Below, one piece after another: positions 1-6,200 of a stretch of 9,709 nucleotides of DNA. Position numbers and translations under genes: made by a program. The DNA is taken from NCBI GenBank assembly GCA_944385265.1, contig CALWWO010000014.1:1-9709 (forward strand), read 5' to 3'. The notes under the pieces are model-generated. The model saw nothing but the letters and a program-made list of their open reading frames with translations, searched no databases and was not told the origin of the DNA. This DNA comes from an uncultured Oscillospiraceae bacterium. GTDB taxonomy: Bacteria; Bacillota_A; Clostridia; Oscillospirales; Oscillospiraceae. Position 1 is the stretch's first letter. Every line of letters starts with the position of its first letter.

Positions 1-761
1 TTTGTATTTATGCCGATATATCGCGCCGTATTCTGACTTTCGCCGACAACGGATATCTCGTACCCGTGCTTACTATACCGCAGGTAAACATACATGAACA
101 CAGTGAGCGCCGCGACTATCAGGATATTAAGCAGATAGCTCTGTCCCCCGATAGCCGGAAGCCACCCTATTCTCGATTGCAGATTTATTACGCCTATCTG
201 CCCGGAGCCCTTTGGCACAGACCATATGAACGAAAAATATGATACGAGCTGGATCGCTATATAATTCATCATCAGCGTGAACAGCGTTTCGTTCGTATTC
301 CATTTCGCTTTGAAAAACGCAGGTATAAATCCCCATATTGCGCCCGCCGCGATGCTTGTTACGATCATCGCGAGAAAAAGCAGCCACGTCGGAAATTTAT
401 CGGTAAACAGGATCATACATGCCGCCGTTGCAAATCCGCCGACCAAAACCTGCCCCTCTGCGCCGATATTCCAAAAGCGCATTTTGAACGCGGGCGTTAC
501 CGCAAGCGATATGCACAGCAGCATCGCTACGCTTTGCAGCATGTTCCACAGCCTTCTGGTAGTTCCGAAGGAGCCGTCGATCATCGTTATGTAAACATCA
601 AGCGGGTTTTCTCCCGTTAGCAAAACGGTTACGACAGCGCAGACGATAAGCGCGGCAACGACTGCCAATATGCGGATCGTCCATGATTTCCACCACACTA
701 TCGCGTCACGTCTTGCTATATGCAAAAGCGGTTCGCGGCTGTGCTTATCAATGCTGTTCAT
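1..761 (-). CDS. ABC transporter permease, BMP/nucleoside type (YufP/NupP-like), 3' end off the window
   Basis: Integral membrane permease of the BPD_transp_2 family, expected to form the channel for the lipoprotein and ATPase encoded just upstream. The first 253 residues are visible; the stop lies beyond base 1. The ATG at 761-759 follows GGGGGTG with a 6-nt spacer and overlaps the ATPase stop by 14 nt, which implies translational coupling. Visible marks are a cytoplasmic N-terminus with Trp-Trp before a first membrane span (about residues 30-48), the family motif FWNIGAEGQVLVGG (97-109), further hydrophobic spans near 110-120, 126-150, 160-182 and 209-227, and a later GYEISVVGESQNTARYIGI stretch resembling the coupling region of sugar/nucleoside permeases. 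Family homologues are around 350-370 residues, so roughly 100 are missing. A second permease (YufQ-like) usually follows, so one is predicted outside the window. The nucleoside or purine substrate is inferred from xpt and the riboswitch in the same operon. Confidence 0.9.
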   Translation of the reverse strand, partial: MNSIDKHSREPLLHIARRDAIVWWKSWTIRILAVVAALIVCAVVTVLLTGENPLDVYITMIDGSFGTTRRLWNMLQSVAMLLCISLAVTPAFKMRFWNIGAEGQVLVGGFATAACMILFTDKFPTWLLFLAMIVTSIAAGAIWGFIPAFFKAKWNTNETLFTLMMNYIAIQLVSYFSFIWSVPKGSGQIGVINLQSRIGWLPAIGGQSYLLNILIVAALTVFMYVYLRYSKHGYEISVVGESQNTARYIGINT

Positions 762-2298
762 AGTCTTCACCCCCATCAGTTTTTGTCATCAGCAGCCCTA
801 TCTCTTCTTTTGTCGCGCTGCGCGCGTCAACTATGCCTGTTATCCGTCCCGAGCCGATGACCATTATACGGTCGCACAGCTCAAGCAGAACGTCAAGATC
901 CTCTCCGACAAAGATAACGGCGACGCCGTTCTCCTTCTGCTGATTGAGCAGATTATATATAAGGTAGGAGGAATTGATGTCGAGCCCGCGCACCGGATAT
1001 GCAGCCATGAGCACCGTCGGTGAAGCTGCGATCTCTCTTCCGACCAGCACCTTCTGCACATTTCCGCCTGAGAGCCGTCTCACCGGCGTCGATACGCTTG
1101 GAGTCGCAACATCAAGCTGTTCTATAATTCGTTCGGCAAGTGATTTTGGCTCCTTGCGCTCTAAAAACGCCGTCTTTCCCTTCCGATAGCTGCGAAGCAT
1201 CATATTGTCCGTAATATCCATATTCCCGACAAGTCCCATGCCGAGTCTATCCTCCGGCACGAACGAAAGGCGGACGCCCAGGTCGCGTATCTGCACAGGC
1301 GTTTTATCACGCAGATTTTCTACCTCGCCGGTTTTTGGATCGTTGTACAGTATTTCCCCGCTCTCCAAATGCTGCAGCCCGGCGATAGATTCCAAAAGTT
1401 CGCGCTGCCCGCTGCCTGCAATTCCGGCAATGCCTAATATCTCGCCTGATCGCGCCGTAAATGAAACGTTGTTTAATATTTTTATTCCCTCATGATTGTT
1501 GCAGTTTACACCCTCAACTACAAGGCGGTCGACAGGATTCTTCGGCTCGCTGCGCTTTATATTCAGCGATATCTTCTGCCCTACCATCATTTCTGTAAGC
1601 TCCGACTCATTCGTTTTAGCCGTATCTACCGTGCCTATATACTCGCCCCTGCGCAAAACTGCAACGCGGTCGGACAATGCCAAAACCTCATGCAGCTTAT
1701 GGGTGATTATGATTATCGCCTTGCCGTCGTCGCGCATGCGGCGGAGTATCGAAAACAGGTTTTGCGTCTCCTGCGGTGTCAGCACCGCCGTGGGCTCGTC
1801 CAGTATCAATATATCAGCGCCGCGGTACAGCACCTTTATGATCTCTACCATCTGTTTTTCCGACACGGACATATCGTATATCTTTTTCATGGGATCGAGA
1901 TCGAAGCCGTATTGCTCGCTTATTCCCTTTATACGCGCCGCCGATTTCTTAATATCGAACTTTCCCTCCTCACGGAAGCCGAGTACGATATTTTCAGCAG
2001 CAGAAAAAACGTCTACCAGCATAAAATGCTGATGTATCATCCCTATCCTGTAATTGAACGCATCCTTCGGAGAGGCTATGACAGCTTCTTCACCGTTAAT
2101 AAAGATCTGACCGTGGTCTGGGAAATAAAGTCCCGCTATTATGTTCATAAGCGTTGTTTTCCCGCTGCCGTTCTCACCTAGAACCGAAAGTATCTCTCCG
2201 CGGTTTACGGTAAGGCATATGTCTTTATTGGCTATGACCTTTCCGAAGGTTTTTGTTATATTTCTAAGTTCAATAGCCGCAACCTTTTCTCCCACCAT
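748..2298 (-). CDS. ABC transporter ATP-binding protein, double NBD, BMP/nucleoside type (YufO/NupO-like)
   Basis: Cytoplasmic ATPase of 516 residues, two fused nucleotide-binding domains, which powers the adjacent permease. NBD1: Walker A GENGSGKT (41-48), Q-loop Q90 in IHQHFML, signature MSVSEKQ (143-149), Walker B ILILDEP (163-169) and switch His200 in ITHK. NBD2 is degenerate: the P-loop reads GIAGSGQ without the Lys (292-298), the signature is LSGGN (409-413), the Walker B region reads VLMAAYPVRGLD without the acidic pair, and the switch position has no His. This asymmetry is normal in the sugar/nucleoside ATPase family (YufO, RbsA, MglA), so only the NBD1 Walker site is expected to be fully catalytic. 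Length matches the usual 500-520. The ATG follows AGGAGGAG by 2-4 nt. The gene lies 134 nt after the lipoprotein gene and overlaps the permease start by 14 nt. Purine nucleoside import is the most likely role, inferred from context. Confidence 0.95.
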   Translation of the reverse strand: MVGEKVAAIELRNITKTFGKVIANKDICLTVNRGEILSVLGENGSGKTTLMNIIAGLYFPDHGQIFINGEEAVIASPKDAFNYRIGMIHQHFMLVDVFSAAENIVLGFREEGKFDIKKSAARIKGISEQYGFDLDPMKKIYDMSVSEKQMVEIIKVLYRGADILILDEPTAVLTPQETQNLFSILRRMRDDGKAIIIITHKLHEVLALSDRVAVLRRGEYIGTVDTAKTNESELTEMMVGQKISLNIKRSEPKNPVDRLVVEGVNCNNHEGIKILNNVSFTARSGEILGIAGIAGSGQRELLESIAGLQHLESGEILYNDPKTGEVENLRDKTPVQIRDLGVRLSFVPEDRLGMGLVGNMDITDNMMLRSYRKGKTAFLERKEPKSLAERIIEQLDVATPSVSTPVRRLSGGNVQKVLVGREIAASPTVLMAAYPVRGLDINSSYLIYNLLNQQKENGVAVIFVGEDLDVLLELCDRIMVIGSGRITGIVDARSATKEEIGLLMTKTDGGEDYEQH

Positions 2299-2336
2299 GT
2301 CTCCTCCTGTCTTTAATTTTCAAAAGAGCGCTATAC

Positions 2337-2364
2337 ATCATATTATATATAACACATTTTTCAA
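2337..2364 (-). promoter_or_regulatory. candidate internal promoter for the ATPase/permease genes
   Basis: On the minus strand a TTGAAA (2364-2359) is followed after 16 nt by TATGAT (2342-2337), a reasonable sigma-A pair in an AT-rich stretch between the lipoprotein stem-loop and the ATPase start at 2298. It would let the transporter genes be transcribed independently of the riboswitch. AT-rich DNA yields such matches by chance, so this is only a candidate. Confidence 0.35.
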
Positions 2365-2387
2365 AATTAAAAAAGACCTAAGACAAT

Positions 2388-2420
2388 ATAAGGCGGGGCA
2401 TATGTGTTGCCCCGCCTTAT
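2388..2420 (-). terminator. strong GC stem-loop after the lipoprotein gene (attenuating terminator or mRNA-stabilising hairpin)
   Basis: A perfect 13-bp inverted repeat (2388-2400 with 2408-2420; ATAAGGCGGGGCA and its complement) encloses a 7-nt loop. It starts 12 nt after the lipoprotein stop codon. On the minus strand the T-rich run (GTCTTTTTT) comes only about 10 nt after the stem rather than at once, so termination is probably partial. Such hairpins after a binding-protein gene commonly protect the upstream mRNA from 3' decay or attenuate downstream transporter genes, keeping the binding protein in excess. Which of these applies cannot be told from sequence. Confidence 0.75.
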
Positions 2421-2432
2421 TTAGAATTGTTT

Positions 2433-3719
2433 TTAATACATCTCGTTAAGCAGCGTAATGCCGTCTATACGAAGATCGAAATACGGAGCGGAACGCATCT
2501 CAGATTCGTGGAAATAACCGTCGGAGATGGCTTCCGTATCCGGAGTATAATTCTCGTCGGTGTCGACGTCCGCCATGTAAGAGGTAAGCGTCTCGCCGTC
2601 TACCGTGAACGTATCAGTCGCGAAAACATGAAGGTCGCCGGCAATAAGCTGTTCCTCAGCCTCAGCAATAGCTTCTTCAGTTCCCTCAGCCGCAACGTCC
2701 GCATTGACGTCTGTGAGAACGACGGAGCCCTCTTCTATGCCCATGCACCAGTCTGCAGCAATCTCTTCACCGTTTGCTACGCAGTTGATGATGTACTCAA
2801 AGTACGGCGTCCAGTCGATACGGGAAGAAACAATGAATGTATTCGGGCAAGCGTCTATAGTGCTTCCGTTGTAGGATACATTCGGAACGCCCGCTGTTTC
2901 GCAAGCTGTCGGAGCGCCCATGGAGTCGGCATGCTGGCTTATCAGCTTGCAGCCGCGCTGGATCAGAGTATTTGCAGCCTCCTTTTCAGCCGTCTCATCA
3001 TACCAGCTGCCTGTGAACTGTACTTCCATTGTAGCCGTCGGGCAGACAGATCTTGCGCCGAGGAAGAAGGAAGTGTAGCCGGAGATAACTTCAGCGTATG
3101 TGTAAGCGCCGACATAGCCGATCTTGGCTTCTTCAGCCGTAAATTCGCCGGCTTCGATCATCTCGTTGAGCTTCATACCGGCAGCGATACCGGCAAGATA
3201 ACGTCCCTCATATATAGAAGCAAACGCGTTGTGGAAATTGTCAAGACCAGCCGTATGCGCGGTCGTGCCCGTCGCATGGCAGAACTCCACTTCAGGAAAT
3301 TCCGCTGCAGCCTGAGCCATGAACGGCTCATGTCCGAAGCTGTCCGCAAAAACGATGTTGCAGCCGCGGTCAGCGAGGTCGGCAGCCGCCTCGTAGCAGG
3401 AGCTGTCCTCAGGAATATTCATCTTCATGATGACCTGATCGTCAGAAAGACCGAGAGCCTCTTTCGCAGCGTTTGCCGCATCGATAAAGTTTTTGTCGTA
3501 TGTCGAGTTTTCATCGTGCAGGAAAATGAAGCCTATCTTGATATCTTCATAGGCGTTCGTCTCCTCGCCGGCTGAAGAACCAGTCGATTCATCGCTGGTA
3601 GAGCTCGACGTATCCGTGGAACCCGTTGAGGATCCCTCCTCGTCCCCGCAGCCGACAAATGCGAAGCACATCGTGAGCACCATCGCAGCCACAAGGACAA
3701 ATGCCATAAGCTTTTTCAT
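2433..3719 (-). CDS. BMP-family substrate-binding lipoprotein (purine nucleoside-type ABC transporter)
   Basis: Extracellular, lipid-anchored binding protein of 428 residues that should deliver ligand to the downstream ATPase/permease. It opens with a lysine-start signal peptide and a lipobox FVGC with lipidated Cys24. A Ser/Thr/Asp/Glu-rich low-complexity tether follows (about 25-56), then the Bmp domain (PF02608-type) from about residue 60, beginning KIGFIFLHDENSTYDKNF. Later blocks typical of the family include NIVFADSFGHEPFMAQAAAE, the AGIAAGMKLNE helix, IGYVGAYTYAEVISGYTSF and the QHADSMGAPTACE region. The ATG at 3719 follows GGAGGAAC at good spacing. It is the second gene of the riboswitch-led operon, 46 nt after xpt. 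Characterised relatives (Med/PnrA/BmpA types) bind purine nucleosides, and that plus xpt makes a purine ligand likely; exact specificity is not readable. A related sugar or autoinducer role cannot be excluded. Confidence 0.95.
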   Translation of the reverse strand: MKKLMAFVLVAAMVLTMCFAFVGCGDEEGSSTGSTDTSSSTSDESTGSSAGEETNAYEDIKIGFIFLHDENSTYDKNFIDAANAAKEALGLSDDQVIMKMNIPEDSSCYEAAADLADRGCNIVFADSFGHEPFMAQAAAEFPEVEFCHATGTTAHTAGLDNFHNAFASIYEGRYLAGIAAGMKLNEMIEAGEFTAEEAKIGYVGAYTYAEVISGYTSFFLGARSVCPTATMEVQFTGSWYDETAEKEAANTLIQRGCKLISQHADSMGAPTACETAGVPNVSYNGSTIDACPNTFIVSSRIDWTPYFEYIINCVANGEEIAADWCMGIEEGSVVLTDVNADVAAEGTEEAIAEAEEQLIAGDLHVFATDTFTVDGETLTSYMADVDTDENYTPDTEAISDGYFHESEMRSAPYFDLRIDGITLLNEMY

Positions 3720-3742
3720 CTTTGTTCCTCCAAAAAATTTTT

Positions 3743-3761
3743 TATGTAAAAAAATTACATA
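3743..3761 (-). other. small AT-rich hairpin between xpt and the lipoprotein gene
   Basis: A 7-bp inverted repeat (3743-3749 with 3755-3761) with a 5-nt loop lies between the xpt stop and the lipoprotein ribosome site, next to a 12-nt A6T6 palindrome (3732-3743). The stem is all A/T except one pair, so it is weak and unlikely to stop transcription. It may only mark the intercistronic spacer. Confidence 0.3.
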
Positions 3762-3765
3762 CAGC

Positions 3766-4338
3766 TTAATTGCGGAAAACTATATCACCGTTTTCCATAC
3801 TGTCTATGATTGCGAGAGACTCTACCAATACGCCGTTTTTGCGGAGCTCGTCTCCACCGCCCTGAAAGCCTTTTTCTATCGCAGTCACCGCGCCGACTAT
3901 CGTCGCGCCTGCCTGCCGCACTATCTCCATAAGCCCCTCGATGGCTTTCCCGTTCGCCAGAAAATCGTCCACGATCAGTACCTTATCGTCAGGTGAAATA
4001 TATTTTTTCTCGACTACCGCGACATAATCCACCCCGTGCGTATATGAATGGATCGAAGCTTGATACAGCTCGCCGGACAGGTTGCTCGTGCGGTTTTTCT
4101 TTGCAAACACCATAGGAACGTGCATAGCTGCCGCCGCTCCTAATGCAACGGCGATACCGGAGGTCTCGATCGTGAGTATTTTTGTGACGTTTTTGCCGGA
4201 AAACAGGCGGGCTATCTCTTTTCCCATATCCATGATAAAATCAGCGTCGATCTGATGGTTTAAAAACGAGCCGACTTTGAGAATATTCCCGGGAAGTACA
4301 ACGCCCTCTTTAAGGATTTTTTCCTCTAAAGCCTTCAA
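3766..4338 (-). CDS. xpt: xanthine phosphoribosyltransferase
   Basis: Cytosolic enzyme of 190 residues that joins xanthine (and weakly guanine) to PRPP to make XMP, part of purine salvage. The protein follows Bacillus subtilis Xpt nearly end to end. It has the opening EGVVLPGNILKVGSFLNHQID (about 11-31), ILTIETSGIA (54-63), FAKKNRTSNL (78-87), and the PRPP-binding loop VLIVDDFLANGKA (120-132) with its paired Asp residues. It closes with VESLAIIDSMENG. Length equals the family norm of about 190-195. The start is TTG (4338-4336): an in-frame TAA lies shortly upstream, no ATG or GTG is available there, and GAAAGGTG sits 10 nt before the TTG. It is the first gene of the operon behind a guanine-class riboswitch and an intrinsic terminator, so expression should fall when guanine-type purines are plentiful. 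The lipoprotein gene follows after 46 nt. Confidence 0.97.
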   Translation of the reverse strand: MKALEEKILKEGVVLPGNILKVGSFLNHQIDADFIMDMGKEIARLFSGKNVTKILTIETSGIAVALGAAAAMHVPMVFAKKNRTSNLSGELYQASIHSYTHGVDYVAVVEKKYISPDDKVLIVDDFLANGKAIEGLMEIVRQAGATIVGAVTAIEKGFQGGGDELRKNGVLVESLAIIDSMENGDIVFRN

Positions 4339-4348
4339 TATACACAGA

Positions 4349-4356
4349 CACCTTTC
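4349..4356 (-). promoter_or_regulatory. ribosome binding site supporting the TTG start of xpt
   Basis: On the minus strand GAAAGGTG precedes the TTG codon at 4338 with 10 nt between. In-frame TAA at about -24 leaves TTG as the only conventional start codon, so this site decides the start. Confidence 0.7.
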
Positions 4357-4382
4357 AAATTATTCGTTTATACCTTAAAAGA

Positions 4383-4418
4383 AAACAGAAAAACAGACTT
4401 AAAATCCTTTTAAGTCTG
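4383..4418 (-). terminator. riboswitch-controlled intrinsic terminator in the xpt leader
   Basis: On the minus strand an 11-bp perfect stem (CAGACTTAAAA pairing with its complement; plus-strand 4394-4404 with 4408-4418) closes on a GGA triloop and is followed directly by TTTTTCTGTTTT. This is a canonical Rho-independent terminator about 45 nt before xpt. It is the off-state element of the expression platform: ligand binding to the aptamer upstream should favour it. A possible competing pairing joins GCAGACTT at its 5' side to AAGCTGC in the P3 region of the aptamer, with one bulged base. Confidence 0.9.
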
Positions 4419-4475
4419 CCGCCAATAGAAATTCCGCTCAAACTCCAGTCACTGTGAAATTGCAAGCGGAGCGAA

Positions 4476-4540
4476 GCCAATAGTCGCAGCTTAGGCGTGC
4501 GGTAGAAACATTTGGGCCATAAATCCAAACCTATATCGGC
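4476..4540 (-). promoter_or_regulatory. purine riboswitch aptamer, guanine class
   Basis: The minus-strand RNA shows the three-way-junction core of purine riboswitches. P1 pairs GCCGAU with AUUGGC. The J1/2 segment (AUA) is followed by P2 closed by UUUGG/CCAAA with a loop ending UAUGG. The conserved J2/3 is GUUUCUACC, a short P3 carries CC in its loop, and J3/1 is GACUAU. The pyrimidine that sets specificity, C in GACUA, is C rather than U, which indicates guanine/hypoxanthine rather than adenine. U is kept at the J2/3 position that differs in 2'-deoxyguanosine variants. The L2 GG and L3 CC needed for the kissing contact are present, although L2 looks about 2 nt long and P3 is short with a mismatch or bulge. 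It lies about 25 nt after the promoter and upstream of a terminator and xpt, exactly the known context. Expected action is transcription termination on ligand binding. Confidence 0.93.
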
Positions 4541-4564
4541 AAAGCTATTTTGTTAATATTCGTT

Positions 4565-4593
4565 ATAATAACACGTCACGTAGTCTAAGTCAA
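4565..4593 (-). promoter_or_regulatory. promoter of the xpt purine operon
   Basis: On the minus strand TTGACT (4593-4588) is separated by 17 nt from TATTAT (4570-4565), a good vegetative sigma-A pair. Initiation about 7 nt further would begin the transcript some 15-20 nt before the aptamer, leaving the whole riboswitch in the leader. Confidence 0.8.
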
Positions 4594-4910
4594 CAAAATA
4601 AAACAATATTTGACACATTCACCACAGTATCCGGCGCCCATGTACATATATAAGGTGATTTTAACAAAGTTTATGTAAATTCTCAGCCGTCAATGTAAAA
4701 ATACAGTTATCGCATCACGCCGGCACAGTATGAACGGCGGCGCGGTCTAATAAAGGCGCAGCGATTTTTAAGCGCGCCCGCCGCACTGCAATGTGGAAAG
4801 GCGCATGTATAGGAAGATTTCCATTTTTATACTTTTTAAAAATACGCGCGCCGCTATGTACTTTAACGAAAATATCTGATAAACTGTCATTGTACGATAT
4901 TGATTTTAAG
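4594..4910. other. divergent intergenic region, no gene recognised
   Basis: About 320 bp between the xpt promoter and the polymerase ribosome site. It alternates AT-rich stretches with GC-rich words; GCGGCGCG (4737-4744) could pair with CGCGCCGC (4847-4854), and TGGAAA near 4793 with TTTCCA near 4818, but both are weak. I find no convincing promoter for the polymerase, no SOS box of the GAAC-N4-GTTC type and no tRNA. The 69-codon minus-strand reading frame at 4715-4924 has no ribosome site and no recognisable motif, and it opens over the polymerase leader. Confidence 0.5.
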
Positions 4911-4916
4911 AGGAGG
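4911..4916 (+). promoter_or_regulatory. perfect Shine-Dalgarno placing the polymerase start at ATC 4925
   Basis: AGGAGG lies 8 nt before ATC at 4925-4927, exactly where an ATG is expected from homology of the protein N-terminus. An in-frame TAA at 4907-4909 bounds the reading frame upstream, and no ATG, GTG or TTG occurs in frame before 5204. The site therefore argues for initiation at ATC, or for an ATG changed by one base. Confidence 0.8.
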
Positions 4917-4924
4917 CGCCGCAT

Positions 4925-6151
4925 ATCAAAACGTTAATATTCCACGTAGATGTAAACAGCGCCTTCCTTTCGTGGGAAGCGGCGCGCCGCGTAGCTGAAG
5001 GTGAGGAGGATATCAGGCTTATCCCCTCGGCTATCGGCGGCGACCGCGACAAAAGGACCGGGGTCATACTTGCAAAATCCATCCCCGCGAAAAAATTCAA
5101 CATCAAAACAGGCGAGCCCGTTGCGGCTGCGCTTAAAAAATGCCCTTCTCTTTATCTGGCAAAGCCGGATTTCCGCCTTTATAAAAAATACTCGGAGGCG
5201 TTTATGGATATCTGCCGGCAATACGCCCCTGTTGTAGAGAAATTTTCGATAGACGAGTGCTTTCTTGATATGAGCGGAACTGAGCTTATATACCCCGATC
5301 TGATAGAGACGGCATACACGATAAAAAACACTATACGCGACACTCTCGGCTTTACCGTCAACGTAGGTGTGGGCTCGAACAAGCTGCTGGCTAAAATGGC
5401 GAGCGATTTCGAAAAGCCGGACAAGGTCCACACGCTTTTTGAGAGCGAAATACAGTCAAAATTGTGGTCGCTTCCAGTGCGCGACCTTTTGTCGGTAGGT
5501 CGCTCGACAGCCGCGCGTCTTGAAAGCGCCGGTATCCGTACTATCGGCGAGCTTGCAAAGACGGACGTACGCTTGCTTCAGAAGCTTATCGGCTCCAAGT
5601 TCGGCAAACATCTGCACGATTATGCAAACGGGATAGACAACTCTCCGGTATCAGCCGAGCCCGCCGCCGCCAAAGGCTATGGAAACTCTGTCACGCTGGA
5701 GGAAAACGTCTTAAATCCCGAAGAAGCTCACAACATACTGCTCGCCCTCGCCGACAGCGTCTCTTCCCGAATGAGAGCCGACGGCGCGAAAGCCTACTGC
5801 GTTTCGGTGAGCATACGGTCCTATAACTTTAAAAACAAGTCGCATCAGCTCAAGCTTCCAGAGCCTACGGATATAACGACGGAGATATATGAAACCGCAA
5901 AATCTCTGTTCGACGCCATGTGGGACAAGCGAACTCCCCTTCGTCTGCTCGGTATATCTCTTTCTGACATAATGCGCGAGCCGTACGATCAGCAATCTCT
6001 TTTTACAGACGAGAAAAAAGAGAGGTCGCGCCGGCTGGATAAGGCTGTCGACAGCATACGCGGTCGTTACGGCACAGATATGATAGGGCGCGTATCGGTT
6101 TTGAACTCCCCTGTAAAGGTCGGGAAAAAGCACAAGAAATATCCAGAATAA
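4925..6151 (+). CDS. dinB: Y-family translesion DNA polymerase (DinB/Pol IV-like), apparent ATC start
   Basis: Error-prone polymerase of 408 residues that copies past damaged bases, recruited by the beta sliding clamp. Palm and fingers: HVDVNSAFLSWEA with metal-binding Asp9, then IGGDRDKRTGVILAKS (about 37-52), and the second catalytic pair in FSIDECFLD (Asp110-Glu111). Next come the VNVGVGSNKLLAKMASDFEKP block and a helix-hairpin-helix thumb, LLSVGRSTAARLESAGIRTI (188-207). The little finger follows, then the clamp-binding motif QQSLF (356-360) near the C-terminus. Length is normal for the family. The odd point is the start: codon 1 is ATC, 8 nt after a perfect AGGAGG and just after an in-frame stop, and the first in-frame ATG is codon 94 (5204), past Asp9. 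A protein from 5204 would lack half the active site. Rare-codon initiation, one base error, or an inactivating mutation are all possible; the rest of the gene is intact. UmuC-like naming is an alternative to DinB. No SOS box is visible. Confidence 0.88.
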   Translation: MKTLIFHVDVNSAFLSWEAARRVAEGEEDIRLIPSAIGGDRDKRTGVILAKSIPAKKFNIKTGEPVAAALKKCPSLYLAKPDFRLYKKYSEAFMDICRQYAPVVEKFSIDECFLDMSGTELIYPDLIETAYTIKNTIRDTLGFTVNVGVGSNKLLAKMASDFEKPDKVHTLFESEIQSKLWSLPVRDLLSVGRSTAARLESAGIRTIGELAKTDVRLLQKLIGSKFGKHLHDYANGIDNSPVSAEPAAAKGYGNSVTLEENVLNPEEAHNILLALADSVSSRMRADGAKAYCVSVSIRSYNFKNKSHQLKLPEPTDITTEIYETAKSLFDAMWDKRTPLRLLGISLSDIMREPYDQQSLFTDEKKERSRRLDKAVDSIRGRYGTDMIGRVSVLNSPVKVGKKHKKYPE

Positions 6152-6200
6152 AATAGTCGCAAATTCATTTTATATATATTTTTTAGGAGGAGAATAAAAA

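Noticed and set aside
1492..2181. 229-codon plus-strand frame opposite the ATPase gene
   Set aside because: Antisense of conserved ABC motifs, no domain, Tyr/Arg/Leu-rich shadow composition.
2427..3575. 382-codon plus-strand frame opposite the lipoprotein gene
   Set aside because: It is the antisense of a clear BMP lipoprotein; the composition (Arg, Val and Cys-rich with no domain) is that of a shadow frame.
4610..4615. TTGACA on the plus strand as a possible polymerase promoter
   Set aside because: No -10 hexamer at 16-18 nt; the nearest AT-rich match (around 4643) is 27 nt away.
4793..4823. TGGAAA/TTTCCA inverted repeat followed by a T run as a terminator
   Set aside because: Only 6 bp with an 18-nt loop, and no gene ends nearby on the plus strand.
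4616..4910. SOS (LexA) box before the polymerase
   Set aside because: No GAAC-N4-GTTC type palindrome is present; GAAC at 4733 lacks a partner GTTC.
4715..4924. 69-codon minus-strand reading frame in the divergent gap
   Set aside because: No ribosome site or recognisable motif, and its start overlaps the polymerase Shine-Dalgarno.
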